The notes under the pieces: model-generated
What the model was told of the DNA's origin: nothing
Seen by the model: the letters and a program-made list of their open reading frames with translations, nothing else
Databases searched by the model: none
Origin: AP-15 sp963702685
GTDB lineage: Bacteria; Pseudomonadota; Alphaproteobacteria; ATCC43930; CGMCC-115725
Reading direction: 5' to 3'
DNA length: 64,000 nucleotides
NCBI GenBank assembly: GCA_963702685.1
Contig: CAVPDQ010000012.1
Coordinates: 1-64,000 of the forward strand
Shown: piece by piece, positions 7,276-17,975 of the stretch
How the letters are laid out: every line of letters starts with the position of its first letter
Position numbering within the stretch: position 1 is the first letter of the stretch
Position numbers and translations under genes: made by a program

Positions 7276-9265
7276 CCCGCACCGAGCCATTGGCGACGAG
7301 AACCCGGCATCGGAGGCTCCGCGTGAGTGGCTCGTGGCGAACGGATTGGGCGGCTACGCCTCGGCGACGACAGCGGGGGCGATTACCCGGCGGTACCACG
7401 GCTTCCTGGTTGCCGCTCTCCCCGCTCCGCTCGGCCGTATGGTGGTCCTCAACGATCTCGAGGTGGAGGTCGAACTCGCAGACGGCAGCGTCGCGAACTT
7501 GCGGGAGAAAGGCCGCTTCCTCGATTTCACGCTGAACAGTGGCCTGCCGAGCTGGCGCTATGAGCTTGATGGTGTCGTCATCGAGAAATCGATCGTCGTG
7601 CCGTCGCGCCAAAACATCGTGCATGCCACCTTTCGCTCGCTCGGCGGCAGCAAACCCGTCCGATTGCGCCTAAGACCCTTTATCAACTTTCGTTTGCTTG
7701 AGGCGTCGGTCAGCGAGCCGCTCTCCTCCGGCTATGCGCTGACCGTTCGAGGGCACCAATACGAGATCACCGCCGGGCTGGATCTTCCGACTTTGCGGCT
7801 GGCCGTGGAGGGTTGCGGGAACCCGACCTTTACCGCCGATGGCGGCTCCCGCCGTGAGTGCTTCTACGAAATCGAGGCGCAGCGCGGTTACGATTCGCGA
7901 GGCTGGTTGTGGACCCCCGGCTATTTTACCGGAGAGGTCCGTGAGGATTGCCCGCTGACCCTGATCGCCGCAACAGAGCCTTGGCACACGGTGCGGGCGC
8001 TGAGCCCCGACGACGCGCTGACCTTCGAAGACGAGCGCCGGCGCCGTCTCGTCGGGATGGCAGCAGCACCGGCTCAGACCGGGTTTGCCGCCGAGCTCGC
8101 CATTGCCGCCGACACCTTCGTCATTACCCCGGTGGGGCGCATCGCCGACGGTGCCCGGGCGCGGGCCGAGGGAGATGAAATTCGCACCGTGATTGCCGGC
8201 TATCACTGGTTCACCGACTGGGGGCGGGACACGATGATCTCGCTCGAAGGGCTCACCCTATCGACCGGGCGGGCGGTCGAGGCACGCTGGATCCTGCGCA
8301 CCTTCGCTCACTACGTGCGAGACGGGCTGATCCCGAACCTGTTTCCGGAAAGACAAAATCAGGGCCTCTACAACACTGCCGATGCCACGCTGTGGTTCTT
8401 TCACGCGCTGCACCGCTATGCAGAGCATAGCCAGGACAAGACAACCTTGGAGCTGCTTCTGCCGATTCTGAAGGACATCGTGCGGCATCATCTCGAGGGC
8501 ACTCGCTTCGGGATCAAGGTCGACCCTCGTGACGGACTCCTCAGCCAAGGGGCGGAGGGTTACGCACTGACCTGGATGGATGCGAAAGTCGGCGATTGGG
8601 TGGTGACGCCTCGCCGCGGCAAGGCCGTCGAGATCAACGCGCTTTGGTACAATGCACTATGCCTGCTGGCGGACTGGCTGCGCGATGCGCATGACCCCGA
8701 ATCCGGTGTGTTCGCCGCCCATGCGGACAAGGCGCGCAACTCGTTCAATCGCCGCTTTTGGCACGCGGCCGGCGGCTACCTCTACGACGTCGTGGATGGC
8801 GAAAACGGCGACGACGCCGCTTTTCGACCGAACCAGATTTTCGCGATCGCACTCGACCATCCTGTGCTCGACCGAGAATATTGGGAGACAGTCGTTGCCG
8901 CGGTGGACGAAAAGCTGGTGACGCCAGTCGGGCTGCGCTCGCTGGCGCCGGAGGAGGCTGACTACAAGTCCAGATATTTCGGAGACCTGCGCGCCCGCGA
9001 TGCCGCCTATCATCAAGGCACGGTGTGGGCTTGGCTGATCGGCCCATTCATCGATGCCTGGCTCAAGGTTCACCCCGGTGCTTACGAGGCCGCGCGGCAT
9101 TTCCTTGACGGCTTCGAGCCGCATCTCGCTGAAGCCGGCATCGGCTCGATCAGCGAAGTCTTTGACGCCGAGCCGCCATTCGCGCCGCGCGGCTGCATCG
9201 CCCAAGCCTGGAGCGTCGCCGAAGTGCTGCGCTGTCTGGTAAAGACCGCCCGGGAACGGGAATAA
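7268..9265 (+). CDS. amylo-alpha-1,6-glucosidase (glycogen debranching type)
   Basis: This 665-residue protein matches the archaeal/bacterial glycogen-debranching enzyme family: an N-terminal beta-sandwich domain (from EWLVANGLGGYASAT) followed by an (alpha/alpha)6 barrel. The barrel carries the signature YHWFTDWGRDTMISLEGL, whose acidic residues are expected to be catalytic for hydrolysis of alpha-1,6-linked glucose, and TWMDAKVGDWVVTPR further on. It is cytoplasmic. The eight-base overlap with treZ implies a two-gene operon linking glycogen or maltodextrin trimming to trehalose release. Confidence 0.9.
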   Translation: MVDPHRAIGDENPASEAPREWLVANGLGGYASATTAGAITRRYHGFLVAALPAPLGRMVVLNDLEVEVELADGSVANLREKGRFLDFTLNSGLPSWRYELDGVVIEKSIVVPSRQNIVHATFRSLGGSKPVRLRLRPFINFRLLEASVSEPLSSGYALTVRGHQYEITAGLDLPTLRLAVEGCGNPTFTADGGSRRECFYEIEAQRGYDSRGWLWTPGYFTGEVREDCPLTLIAATEPWHTVRALSPDDALTFEDERRRRLVGMAAAPAQTGFAAELAIAADTFVITPVGRIADGARARAEGDEIRTVIAGYHWFTDWGRDTMISLEGLTLSTGRAVEARWILRTFAHYVRDGLIPNLFPERQNQGLYNTADATLWFFHALHRYAEHSQDKTTLELLLPILKDIVRHHLEGTRFGIKVDPRDGLLSQGAEGYALTWMDAKVGDWVVTPRRGKAVEINALWYNALCLLADWLRDAHDPESGVFAAHADKARNSFNRRFWHAAGGYLYDVVDGENGDDAAFRPNQIFAIALDHPVLDREYWETVVAAVDEKLVTPVGLRSLAPEEADYKSRYFGDLRARDAAYHQGTVWAWLIGPFIDAWLKVHPGAYEAARHFLDGFEPHLAEAGIGSISEVFDAEPPFAPRGCIAQAWSVAEVLRCLVKTARERE

Positions 9266-9292
9266 AAAATTTTGCCGCATCAGCAGGTCGAG

Positions 9293-9332
9293 TCAAGCAC
9301 CGTCGGGGCGTCGTCAACCCCACGATGCTTGA
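9293..9332 (+). terminator. stem-loop after the treZ operon
   Basis: TCAAGCA, CGT and GGGG pair with CCCC, ACG and TGCTTGA across a loop of about nine bases, with one mismatch and one bulge. It begins 28 bases after the glucosidase stop. There is no T-run, so it may be a Rho-assisted terminator or mRNA 3' protector. Confidence 0.45.
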
Positions 9333-9463
9333 GATTAAGGAGCTCCTACTAAGAGACGGGGGCGGCCGGATCACGTCGTTGCTGGAACTGGAATCTGCCG
9401 AACGGCCCGAACCGTCGGCGTGACCACATTGTCAGCCATCGACGAGAGAAGCACGTGCCAATA

Positions 9464-9544
9464 TCACCGCCAGCGCCTGTAACCCCAAAAACCACCGCCT
9501 CCAAAGAGCAGGATCACGACGACGATAATCAGAATCAACTCCAT
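9464..9544 (-). CDS. 26-residue hydrophobic peptide
   Basis: Read leftward, an ATG at 9544 preceded by GGAGGAAG three bases away opens a 26-codon frame: MELILIIVVVILLF, then four Gly, FWGYRRWR and stop. The design is one membrane helix, a glycine hinge and a basic/aromatic cytoplasmic tail. Very short proteins of the same layout are frequent in alphaproteobacteria and of unknown role. The strong ribosome-binding site is the main argument that it is translated. It lies alone between the treZ operon and the 3' end of the sensor kinase. Confidence 0.55.
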   Translation of the reverse strand: MELILIIVVVILLFGGGGFWGYRRWR

Positions 9545-9699
9545 TACTTCCTCCAAAAGATTTATCGGGGAGTTTCCGCTCCGAATGTGGATACGGGATA
9601 ACTGCGTCACCAGGATCGGAATCTACCTAATAATTTGAGCATTGGGACGTCCGGCGGCGCACAGATCACAGATCTCGGCCCGCCGCGCCTGGCTCCTGG

Positions 9700-12630
9700 T
9701 CAGCCAGGGGATTGCGGCGCCGCGCCAGGGTCGGCGGCAAGCGCCAGGCGGATCAGCGCCGAAAGCGAGCGGGAACCGGTCTTCTTCATGACCGCGGCAC
9801 GATGGTTCTCGACCGTGCGCTGGCTGATGCTGAGATCGGCGGCGATGTTCTTGCTGGGGTGGCCGGCGAGCACCAGCTCCATGATCTGGCGCTGGCGCGC
9901 GGTCAGGCCGGCGAGGCACGCTGCCGCCTCCTCCTGCCGGACCGACAGCTTCGCCGCATCCCAAATGTGTTCCAAGGCGCGCTCGATGCTGGCGAACAGC
10001 TCGTCGCGACGGATCGGCTTCTCGATAAAATCCGCCGCCCCGGCCTTCATCGCCTCGACCGCCATCGACACGTCGCCTTGGCCGGTGATCATGATGGCCG
10101 GCAGCCGATTTCCCTCGCTCTTGAGCCGCCGCAGCAGCGCGAGCCCGCCCATGCCGGGCATTCGGGCATCGACCAGCAGACACCCTTCGCGGTCGGAACG
10201 AGAGGTATCGAGGAACGCCTCGGAGCTGGCATAGGTCTCGACCATCCGACCATCTTCCCGGAGCAGATCGCGCAGCGCTTCGCGCACCGCGCTGTCATCG
10301 TCGACCACGAAGATGGTCATCGGTCGCGGCCCATCGCCGGCCGCTTCGGCAGGCCGCCGGGTGCTCGCTTGCGCCGGCGGCCGGAAATCGGCGAGACAGC
10401 CCCGGATCAAGGCGATCAGCTCCCTCGCCTTCACCGGCTTGTTCAGGTGCAGGTGGCCCCCTCGGGCGATCTCGCGCAAGGTGTGGGTCGAAATGTCACC
10501 GGTCAGGATGACAGCTGGAACCTTCTGGCCGAGCGTTTCCCGCAGGCCGGCGACGGTCTCGAGGCCGTTCAACCCCTGCGGCAGGTTGTAGTCGGCGACG
10601 ACCAGGTCCGGACGTATTGCCCCGCGCGCCGCCAATTCCAGGGCCTTTCGCCCGTCCTCGGCGGTGGTCGTGCGGTGTCCCTCGCCGTCTAGCAGGAGCG
10701 CCAGCATCTCGCGCACCGAAGGATCGTCCTCGACGACCAGGATGGCGCCGCTCCGATGTGGGTTTTCCCGCGCCTCGGGCCAGACATGGCGAGGCCGCCA
10801 GTGGGCCGCGTCTTTTGCGAGCGGCACCTCGATAGCGAAGACCGAGCCCTTGCCCGGACGGGAGCGGACATCGACCGCGTGACCCAGCAAGTGCGCCAGG
10901 CGCTCGACGATGGCGAGACCGAGACCGAGCCCTTTGCTGCGCTCGCGTGCCGAGTTGTCGAGCTGATGGAACTCCTCGAAGATCGCCTGAAGCTGCTCTT
11001 CGGGAACTCCGATCCCGGTGTCCCAGACCTCGATGCGCAGCTTGTCGCCGCGCCGTCGGCAGCCGAGCAGGATCCTGCCCTTGTCGGTGTATTTGACTGC
11101 GTTGGAGAGCAGGTTGCGGATCATCTGCTCGAGCAGGCGCGGATCGCTGCGCACGCTGAGCCTGCTCGGAACGACTCGCCAACCGAGGCGGTGCGCCGCT
11201 GTGTGAAAGGTGAACTGCGTGCGCAGCTGATCGAGCACGGCGTTGATCGGGAAATCGACCATCTCCCGGCGGACGACCCCGGCCTCGAGCTGGTTGATGT
11301 CGAGCAGCGTATCCAGCATGCTCGACATCGCGCTCACGGTCTCGTCGAGCCGGCCGACCAGCCGCAGAGTGGCTTCGTCCTCGATCTGCTTCGCTAATAT
11401 TTCATGCAGCAGGCTGATCGTCTGCAATGGCTGGCGCAGATCGTGACTGGCGGCGGCGAGAAACCGTGACTTGCCGAGATTGGCCTGCTCAGCCTCCCGC
11501 TTAGCGGCCTCCAGCGCCTCGGTCGCGTGCTTGCGTTCGGTGATGTCCTCGATCGCCAGCAGGGTCTTGCTCCGGCCCAGCGGCCCGTCGTGGATTTCGC
11601 GGGCATTCAGCAGGAGGATCCGTCGCCCGAGCTGCGACAGCTCGACCTCGATCTCGTAATCCTCGACCGGAACGGGCTCGGCCCGGGCTCGATCGAGGAA
11701 ACCGCGCAGCCCGGGAATGTCCGGGTGTCCATCACCGGCGAACCCTAGCGGCCGGCCGATGGTTTCCTCGGGCGCGCGCGCGAACATCCGGTAGAAGGAA
11801 CGGTTGGCAGAGACCACCCGCGATCCCTCGTCGAGCACGACCAGCGGTTGGCGGATCGTGTCGATGATGCTGTCGGAATAGGCGCGCGCCGCCTGGATCT
11901 CGCGCTCCGCCGCCTTGATCTCGGAAATGTCGGCGAAGGTGATGACCACCCCGTCGATCCGGTTGTCCTGGGTACGGTAGGGCAGGATGCGGCGAACGTA
12001 CCAGGCGCCGCCTTCGGCTTCGATTTCGCGCCCTAGCGGGGCGAGGCTGGTGAGCACCGCGCGGGCGTCCGCGAGCAGATTGCGGTCGGTGGCGAGCGGA
12101 GTGAGGTCGGCGAGCGGTCGGCCGATGTCGGTAGCGATGACGCGGAACAGCGATTTGGCCGCTGGCGTGAAGAAGCGGATGTTGAGCGCGCTGTCCAGGA
12201 ACAGGGTCGCCACCCCGGAGCTGTCCAGGATGTTCTGCAGATCGTTGGACGTGTTGCGCTGGCGTTCGAGCGTTTCCTGAAGCTGGCTGTTGAGGGCGGT
12301 CAGCTCTTCATTCAGCGATTGCAGCTCCTCCCGCGAGGTCATCAGCTCTTCGTTGGTCGACTGGAACTCCTCGTTCGCCGACATGGCTTCCTGGTTGATC
12401 GCCTTTTGCTCCTCGTTGGCGATTTCGAGGTCGTGGATGGCGCTTTGCAGCTCCTTGCGGGTGGCGTCGAGCTCCAGCTCAAGTTCGGCAACACGCGAGA
12501 CGTCATCCGCCGACTCGATCGGCCGGTCTGGCCTGCGCTCGGGCGCAGGTTCGTCGAAGAAGCTGACCAGCAGCAGCTCCTCGCCGTTGCTCTGCACTGG
12601 ACGGACCTCGATGCGGACCGCGACCGGCAC
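9700..12630 (-). CDS. PAS-histidine kinase-receiver-receiver-LuxR part of CheB/CheR sensor
   Basis: This open frame is the C-terminal two thirds of one very long sensor whose N-terminal CheB-CheR part lies upstream (to 14546) in another frame. In order it holds a long coiled coil (roughly residues 45-125, SANEEFQSTNEELMTSREEL), PAS domains, a HisKA box (AASHDLRQPLQ), a HATPase (NLLSNAVKYT, VWDTGIGVP), a receiver with phospho-Asp in VADYNLP, a second FixJ-like receiver (LLVDARMPGMGG) and a C-terminal LuxR helix-turn-helix (LTARQRQIMELVLAG, SQRTVENHRAAVMKK). The kinase and its DNA-binding output are thus in one polypeptide. The apparent start at 12630 is a frameshift product, not a natural N-terminus. 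Confidence 0.85.
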   Translation of the reverse strand: MPVAVRIEVRPVQSNGEELLLVSFFDEPAPERRPDRPIESADDVSRVAELELELDATRKELQSAIHDLEIANEEQKAINQEAMSANEEFQSTNEELMTSREELQSLNEELTALNSQLQETLERQRNTSNDLQNILDSSGVATLFLDSALNIRFFTPAAKSLFRVIATDIGRPLADLTPLATDRNLLADARAVLTSLAPLGREIEAEGGAWYVRRILPYRTQDNRIDGVVITFADISEIKAAEREIQAARAYSDSIIDTIRQPLVVLDEGSRVVSANRSFYRMFARAPEETIGRPLGFAGDGHPDIPGLRGFLDRARAEPVPVEDYEIEVELSQLGRRILLLNAREIHDGPLGRSKTLLAIEDITERKHATEALEAAKREAEQANLGKSRFLAAASHDLRQPLQTISLLHEILAKQIEDEATLRLVGRLDETVSAMSSMLDTLLDINQLEAGVVRREMVDFPINAVLDQLRTQFTFHTAAHRLGWRVVPSRLSVRSDPRLLEQMIRNLLSNAVKYTDKGRILLGCRRRGDKLRIEVWDTGIGVPEEQLQAIFEEFHQLDNSARERSKGLGLGLAIVERLAHLLGHAVDVRSRPGKGSVFAIEVPLAKDAAHWRPRHVWPEARENPHRSGAILVVEDDPSVREMLALLLDGEGHRTTTAEDGRKALELAARGAIRPDLVVADYNLPQGLNGLETVAGLRETLGQKVPAVILTGDISTHTLREIARGGHLHLNKPVKARELIALIRGCLADFRPPAQASTRRPAEAAGDGPRPMTIFVVDDDSAVREALRDLLREDGRMVETYASSEAFLDTSRSDREGCLLVDARMPGMGGLALLRRLKSEGNRLPAIMITGQGDVSMAVEAMKAGAADFIEKPIRRDELFASIERALEHIWDAAKLSVRQEEAAACLAGLTARQRQIMELVLAGHPSKNIAADLSISQRTVENHRAAVMKKTGSRSLSALIRLALAADPGAAPQSPG

Positions 12631-14546
12631 TGCCGTCGCCCGCCTTCCCGTCTGTGACGGTCGCGCGCGCGTTCTCCCGGCTTGCCTGCCGGATCGCCGT
12701 CCTCAGCTTGTTGCGCAGCCCCTCGCGCGCCATGTCGAGCAGGTCTCGGCTGGGCTCGCCCGAGGCTACCCGCAAATAGCGGTCGGTCTGTCCCGAGTAA
12801 TAGAGGCACTCGTGCTTGCGGTTGATCAGGACCGATGCGGGCGCATAGGTCTCGATCAGCAGGCGGTGGGTGAGGTCGCCGGGCGGTGAGGCCCCGCGCT
12901 GCCGCGGGGTGCGGCCGTCCCGGCCAAATCGCGCGCGCGCCTCCCGGCGAGCCGATCGGAAAATTGACTTCGTCGGGCCGGCTGCGGCCGATTTGCCGAT
13001 AGATCCGCTGCGCCTTGGAGATCGGCTCGAACCGGTCGTCGAGACTGCCCACCGTCTCGGAGCCGCCGAGCAGCAGAATGCCGCCCTCGCTGAGCGCGAA
13101 ATGGAACAGCAGAAGAACCTTTTCCTGCGCCTCGGAGCGCAGATAGATCAGCAGATTGCGGCAGGAGATCAGGTCGAGGCGCGAGAACGGCGGATCGGCC
13201 AGCACATCCTGCACCGTGAACACCACCACACCGCGCAACTCGGGCACGACCCGGTAGCCGTGCTCCTCCCCGGTAAAGAAGCGAGCGAGCCGCGCCGGCG
13301 ATACATCTGCCGCGATCGACTCCGGATAACTTCCCTCGCGGGCGAGAGCGACCGCATCCTCGTCGACATCGGAGGCGAAGACCTGCAGCTTGATATTCCG
13401 CTTCGCCGCAGCGATCTCTTCGAGAAACAGCATGGCGAGGGAATAGGTCTCCTCGCCAGTGCTGCAGCCGGCAACCCAGACCCGCAGCGGCCGGTCCGCC
13501 GGGTGCCGGCGGACGAGATCGGGAATCACCTCTTCCGCCAGCAACTCGAAGGCTCCCGGGTCGCGGAAAAAGCGGGTGACGTTGATCAGCAAATCCTTGA
13601 CGAGGAGATCGATTTCGCCTGCATCCTGCCGCAGCATGTCGAGATACCCGCCGCTGTCGTCGACAGCGGCCAACGCCATGCGCCGTTCGATCCGGCGCAT
13701 CAACGTGCCCGGCTTGTAGAGCGCGAAATCGTGCGCTGTCTTCGTGCGCAGCAGATCGACAATCTCGGTCAATTGGTCCGGCGGACGATCGTTCGGCACC
13801 GGACCCTTCAGCTCCCCGTTGACGACCAGCCGCCGGCCGTATGTGGCGAGGATTTCGGGAATCTTCGCCACCGGGAGCACGAGGTCCACGGCGCCGGTCA
13901 TGATCGCGCTGCGCGGCATGCCGTCATACTCGGCATCGTCTGGATCCTGCACGATAACCAGCCCGCCCTTCTCCTTGACCGCCTTCAGCCCCAGGCTGCC
14001 GTCGCTGCCGGTTCCCGACAGGATCACGCAGATCGCGCGTTCGCCGAGCTCTTCGGCCAACGAGTGCAGGAAGAAGTCGAACGGCAGGCGCGCGCCGTGA
14101 CGCTCGCGCGGCTCCGAGAGGCGCAGAACACCGCCGTGGATCGAGAGGTAGGCGCCCGGCGGGATCAGATAGACATGCTCGGGCTCGATCGGCACCCCGT
14201 CCGCTGCCTGCTCAACCTTCAACGGCGTGTGGCCGGTGAGCAGATCGACCATCATGCTGGCATGCGTCGGATCGAGATGCTGGATCAGGATGAAGGCCAT
14301 GCCGGTGCCGGCGGGGAGCACGGCGAGAAGTCTGCGGCAGGCATCGAGGCCGCCGGCCGAGGCGCCCAGCCCGACGACCGCGTAGCCGTCAGCCGCACGC
14401 TGCGCGGCGCGTCTCGGTGACGATCGCCGGCCCGGCCCCGGACGAGCCGTTCTGGCCTGATGGGGGCGCTGTCCCTTCATCGCAATCCGCGCTTGTCCAT
14501 CGGCATCCCACAAAGAACGTTCTTCAGGAACCGATATGCGATCCAT
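12342..14546 (-). CDS. CheB methylesterase-CheR methyltransferase part of fused sensor, frameshifted
   Basis: The N-terminal part carries a CheB domain with catalytic Ser in LGASAGG, His in QHLDPTH and Asp in GTGSDGSLG, then a CheR SAM-methyltransferase domain (GTLMRRIERRM, WVAGCSTGEE, LDLISCRNLLIYL). Homologous reading stops near 12940. There one extra base (in GGAGGCGCGCGCG on the coding strand) moves the sense frame to one reading LTHRLLIETYAPASVL down to about 12640, where a second extra base returns it to the kinase frame ending at 9700. Downstream of 12940 this frame is nonsense. In fused proteins of this type CheB and CheR act as sensory or auxiliary modules rather than in chemoreceptor adaptation. 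The start may be the ATG at 14546 or 14480. Confidence 0.8.
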   Translation of the reverse strand: MDRISVPEERSLWDADGQARIAMKGQRPHQARTARPGPGRRSSPRRAAQRAADGYAVVGLGASAGGLDACRRLLAVLPAGTGMAFILIQHLDPTHASMMVDLLTGHTPLKVEQAADGVPIEPEHVYLIPPGAYLSIHGGVLRLSEPRERHGARLPFDFFLHSLAEELGERAICVILSGTGSDGSLGLKAVKEKGGLVIVQDPDDAEYDGMPRSAIMTGAVDLVLPVAKIPEILATYGRRLVVNGELKGPVPNDRPPDQLTEIVDLLRTKTAHDFALYKPGTLMRRIERRMALAAVDDSGGYLDMLRQDAGEIDLLVKDLLINVTRFFRDPGAFELLAEEVIPDLVRRHPADRPLRVWVAGCSTGEETYSLAMLFLEEIAAAKRNIKLQVFASDVDEDAVALAREGSYPESIAADVSPARLARFFTGEEHGYRVVPELRGVVVFTVQDVLADPPFSRLDLISCRNLLIYLRSEAQEKVLLLFHFALSEGGILLLGGSETVGSLDDRFEPISKAQRIYRQIGRSRPDEVNFPIGSPGGARAIWPGRPHPAAARGLTARRPHPPPADRDLCARIGPDQPQARVPLLLGTDRPLFAGSLGRAQPRPARHGARGAAQQAEDGDPAGKPGERARDRHRREGGRRQCRSRSASRSVQCRATARSCCWSASSTNLRPSAGQTGRSSRRMTSRVLPNLSWSSTPPARSCKAPSTTSKSPTRSKRRSTRKPCRRTRSSSRPTKS

Positions 14547-14654
14547 CTGAACCGTGGTAGAGGGTTGGCGGTGGTCTCCCGCCAGTCTTCATTGTGGCCC
14601 GCCGAGGAGGCGCTGTCGGTAATGTACATTACCGAACCGGTGCGGGCCAGGTTT

Positions 14655-15371
14655 TTACCCGTATGTTCTGGGAAGGTGAGCAGCGACGCGCGCCCGGACC
14701 AACCGATAACATTCGCAAGATTCTCTCTCAAGGCCCAGCCGATCGAGTATCGTGACTTGCCGTCGGCCGCGCGTAATCAAGCCGGCGCGTTCCAACTCTC
14801 GGGCCGCATTGGTGACGGTTGGCCTCTGGACACCCAGCATTTCGGCGAGCAGGTTCTGGGTGATCTGCAGTGCATCATCGTCACCGCGGTCGCGCATCGT
14901 GAGGAGCCAACGCGCCAGCCGCTGCTTGAGGCTGTGCGCACCGTTGCATGCTACCGACACCAGGACCTGCTCAAGAAAGGCCTGGACGTACGCGTACATG
15001 AGGATTCGGAAAGACGGCATCGATTCCATAGCCCGTGTAAACGCCACGCGCGCCATCTTTGTCGAGCCCCCGGGGATCTGGACGAGAAGCCGGATGGAGG
15101 AATTCTCGGCGCCGAAGACGGCCTGCACAGCCGTGCAACCCTCCCTGCCGATGTTTGCCATCTCAATGATGCTGCCGTCCGCATAAACCGCCACCGCCGA
15201 GACGACACCGGTGTCGGGGAAGAATACATGGTCGAGCGGACTGTCAGCATCCATCAGGACCTGCTCGCGTGAGCAGCGTATGGGTTCAAGGTCCGGCATG
15301 AGCTGCTGGAGATCCGAGGATGGCAGGGTGAGTAAAAGGCGGTTGCGGGGCCAGGATGATAGAGCATTCAT
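14655..15371 (-). CDS. Crp/Fnr-family transcriptional regulator
   Basis: The 238-residue protein has an N-terminal cyclic-nucleotide-binding-like fold (about 15-120; VLMDADSPLDHVFFPDTGVVS) and a C-terminal winged helix of the Crp type (ITQNLLAEMLGVQRPTVTNA, about 165-205). It lacks the four-Cys pattern of oxygen-sensing Fnr, so the effector is unknown. It is transcribed in the same direction as the giant sensor gene whose start lies 109 bases beyond its stop, so it may control or be co-controlled with that gene. Confidence 0.88.
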   Translation of the reverse strand: MNALSSWPRNRLLLTLPSSDLQQLMPDLEPIRCSREQVLMDADSPLDHVFFPDTGVVSAVAVYADGSIIEMANIGREGCTAVQAVFGAENSSIRLLVQIPGGSTKMARVAFTRAMESMPSFRILMYAYVQAFLEQVLVSVACNGAHSLKQRLARWLLTMRDRGDDDALQITQNLLAEMLGVQRPTVTNAARELERAGLITRGRRQVTILDRLGLERESCECYRLVRARVAAHLPRTYG

Positions 15372-15526
15372 AAGCTCTAAATGATCGTCAATAGTCCGTC
15401 CCCGCTAGGCTCGGAAACTACTCATTCGCAGGGATGTGCCGCGGGAAGCGGTGCAAGTTGAGCGGCGGCTATCCCAGGGCATCAAGGGACGCCCCTATAG
15501 ACCGAGGGCACCTTTGAATTTTGCGA

Positions 15527-15739
15527 CTAGCGGCGGATCTCGGCGGTCGGGACAGGCGGCGCTTTATCGGCCTGCTGCCGCTGGATGATCCCAAGCACCT
15601 TGATCCAGGACTTCGACTGAGCAGCTTGGCCGGCGAGGGCCGCGACACGGGCATTGTCCCGCACCACGGTGGCGGCCTCCGTCCCATGCACGTCGACTAT
15701 GTCGTGAGCCAGCGTCCAGTCAGAATCTTCGGTGATCAC
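15527..15739 (-). CDS. conserved hypothetical protein
   Basis: A GTG at 15739 with GAGG upstream opens a 70-residue frame; an in-frame ATG at 15814 would add 25 poorly structured residues. The core, DWTLAHDIVDVHGTEAATV followed by AALAGQAAQSKSWIKVLGI, resembles small uncharacterised alphaproteobacterial proteins with a predicted helical bundle and no signal peptide. It lies downstream of groEL on the same strand. The family resemblance is from memory and no function is assigned. Confidence 0.5.
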   Translation of the reverse strand: MITEDSDWTLAHDIVDVHGTEAATVVRDNARVAALAGQAAQSKSWIKVLGIIQRQQADKAPPVPTAEIRR

Positions 15740-15870
15740 CTCAGCCTCATCGATTATCGTGTTCGAAGCCTCGGCCGAACCTGGGCGAGCGGCGGGCGCC
15801 GCCTCCCATCTCAAAAGGAAAGGCGACGCTCGCTTCCATCCGCCGCGGCCGTCGGGCGCGTCGGATGGTT

Positions 15871-17514
<1,644 letters not shown>

Positions 17515-17527
17515 GATTGTTTTCCTT

Positions 17528-17842
17528 TCAGCTCTTCTTTGCAGCGCCGGCGGCGCCCTCGACAATGCCCATGACGTCGGACTCCTTCATGATCATCAGC
17601 TCCTCGCCGTCGAGGCGAACCTCGGTGCCCGACCACTTTCCGAACAGCACGCGGTCGCCGGCCTTGACCTCGAGCGGGTGCACCTCGCCGTCGTCGCCGC
17701 GGGCGCCCGGCCCGACGGCGAGGATTTCGCCCTCCATCGGCTTCTCCTGGGCGGTATCGGGAATGATGATGCCGCCCATCGTCTTTGCGTCCGCTTCCAC
17801 CCGCCGAACCAGCACGCGGTCGTGTAAAGGTCTGAGCTTCAT
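17528..17842 (-). CDS. groS: co-chaperonin GroES
   Basis: GroES (104 residues) caps the GroEL ring. The family start KLRPLHDRVLVRR, the mobile loop around TMGGIIIPDTAQEKPMEGEI, and the roof-and-barrel core GDRVLFGKWSGTEV are all seen. It is first gene of a groES-groEL operon. A CIRCE-like inverted repeat lies 87 bases upstream of the start codon, suggesting HrcA control. Confidence 0.97.
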   Translation of the reverse strand: MKLRPLHDRVLVRRVEADAKTMGGIIIPDTAQEKPMEGEILAVGPGARGDDGEVHPLEVKAGDRVLFGKWSGTEVRLDGEELMIMKESDVMGIVEGAAGAAKKS

Positions 17843-17928
17843 AAAATCATCCTAAAGTTGTCGATTGAATCCGATCGCGCTCGCGACTGAACGTGATACA
17901 CATTCGGAGTATTCCCTCCTGAATACGG

Positions 17929-17955
17929 CTAGCACTTTCTGTGGGAAAGTGCTTT
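17929..17955. promoter_or_regulatory. CIRCE-like operator upstream of groES
   Basis: AGCACT and AGTGCT are separated by exactly 11 bases, the spacing of the canonical HrcA operator TTAGCACTC-N9-GAGTGCTAA. The left arm matches seven of nine consensus positions and the right arm six of nine. The arms extend inward to a perfect nine-base inverted repeat (AGCACTTTC, GAAAGTGCT). HrcA binding is inferred from spacing and position, since hrcA itself is not in the window. Confidence 0.55.
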
Positions 17956-17975
17956 CTAATGTCGGGAGTTCCTCT

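Noticed and set aside
9623..10183. Leftward 186-codon frame over the 3' end of the sensor
   Set aside because: It is out of frame with the receiver-LuxR coding sequence and contains only frame-shifted echoes of it.
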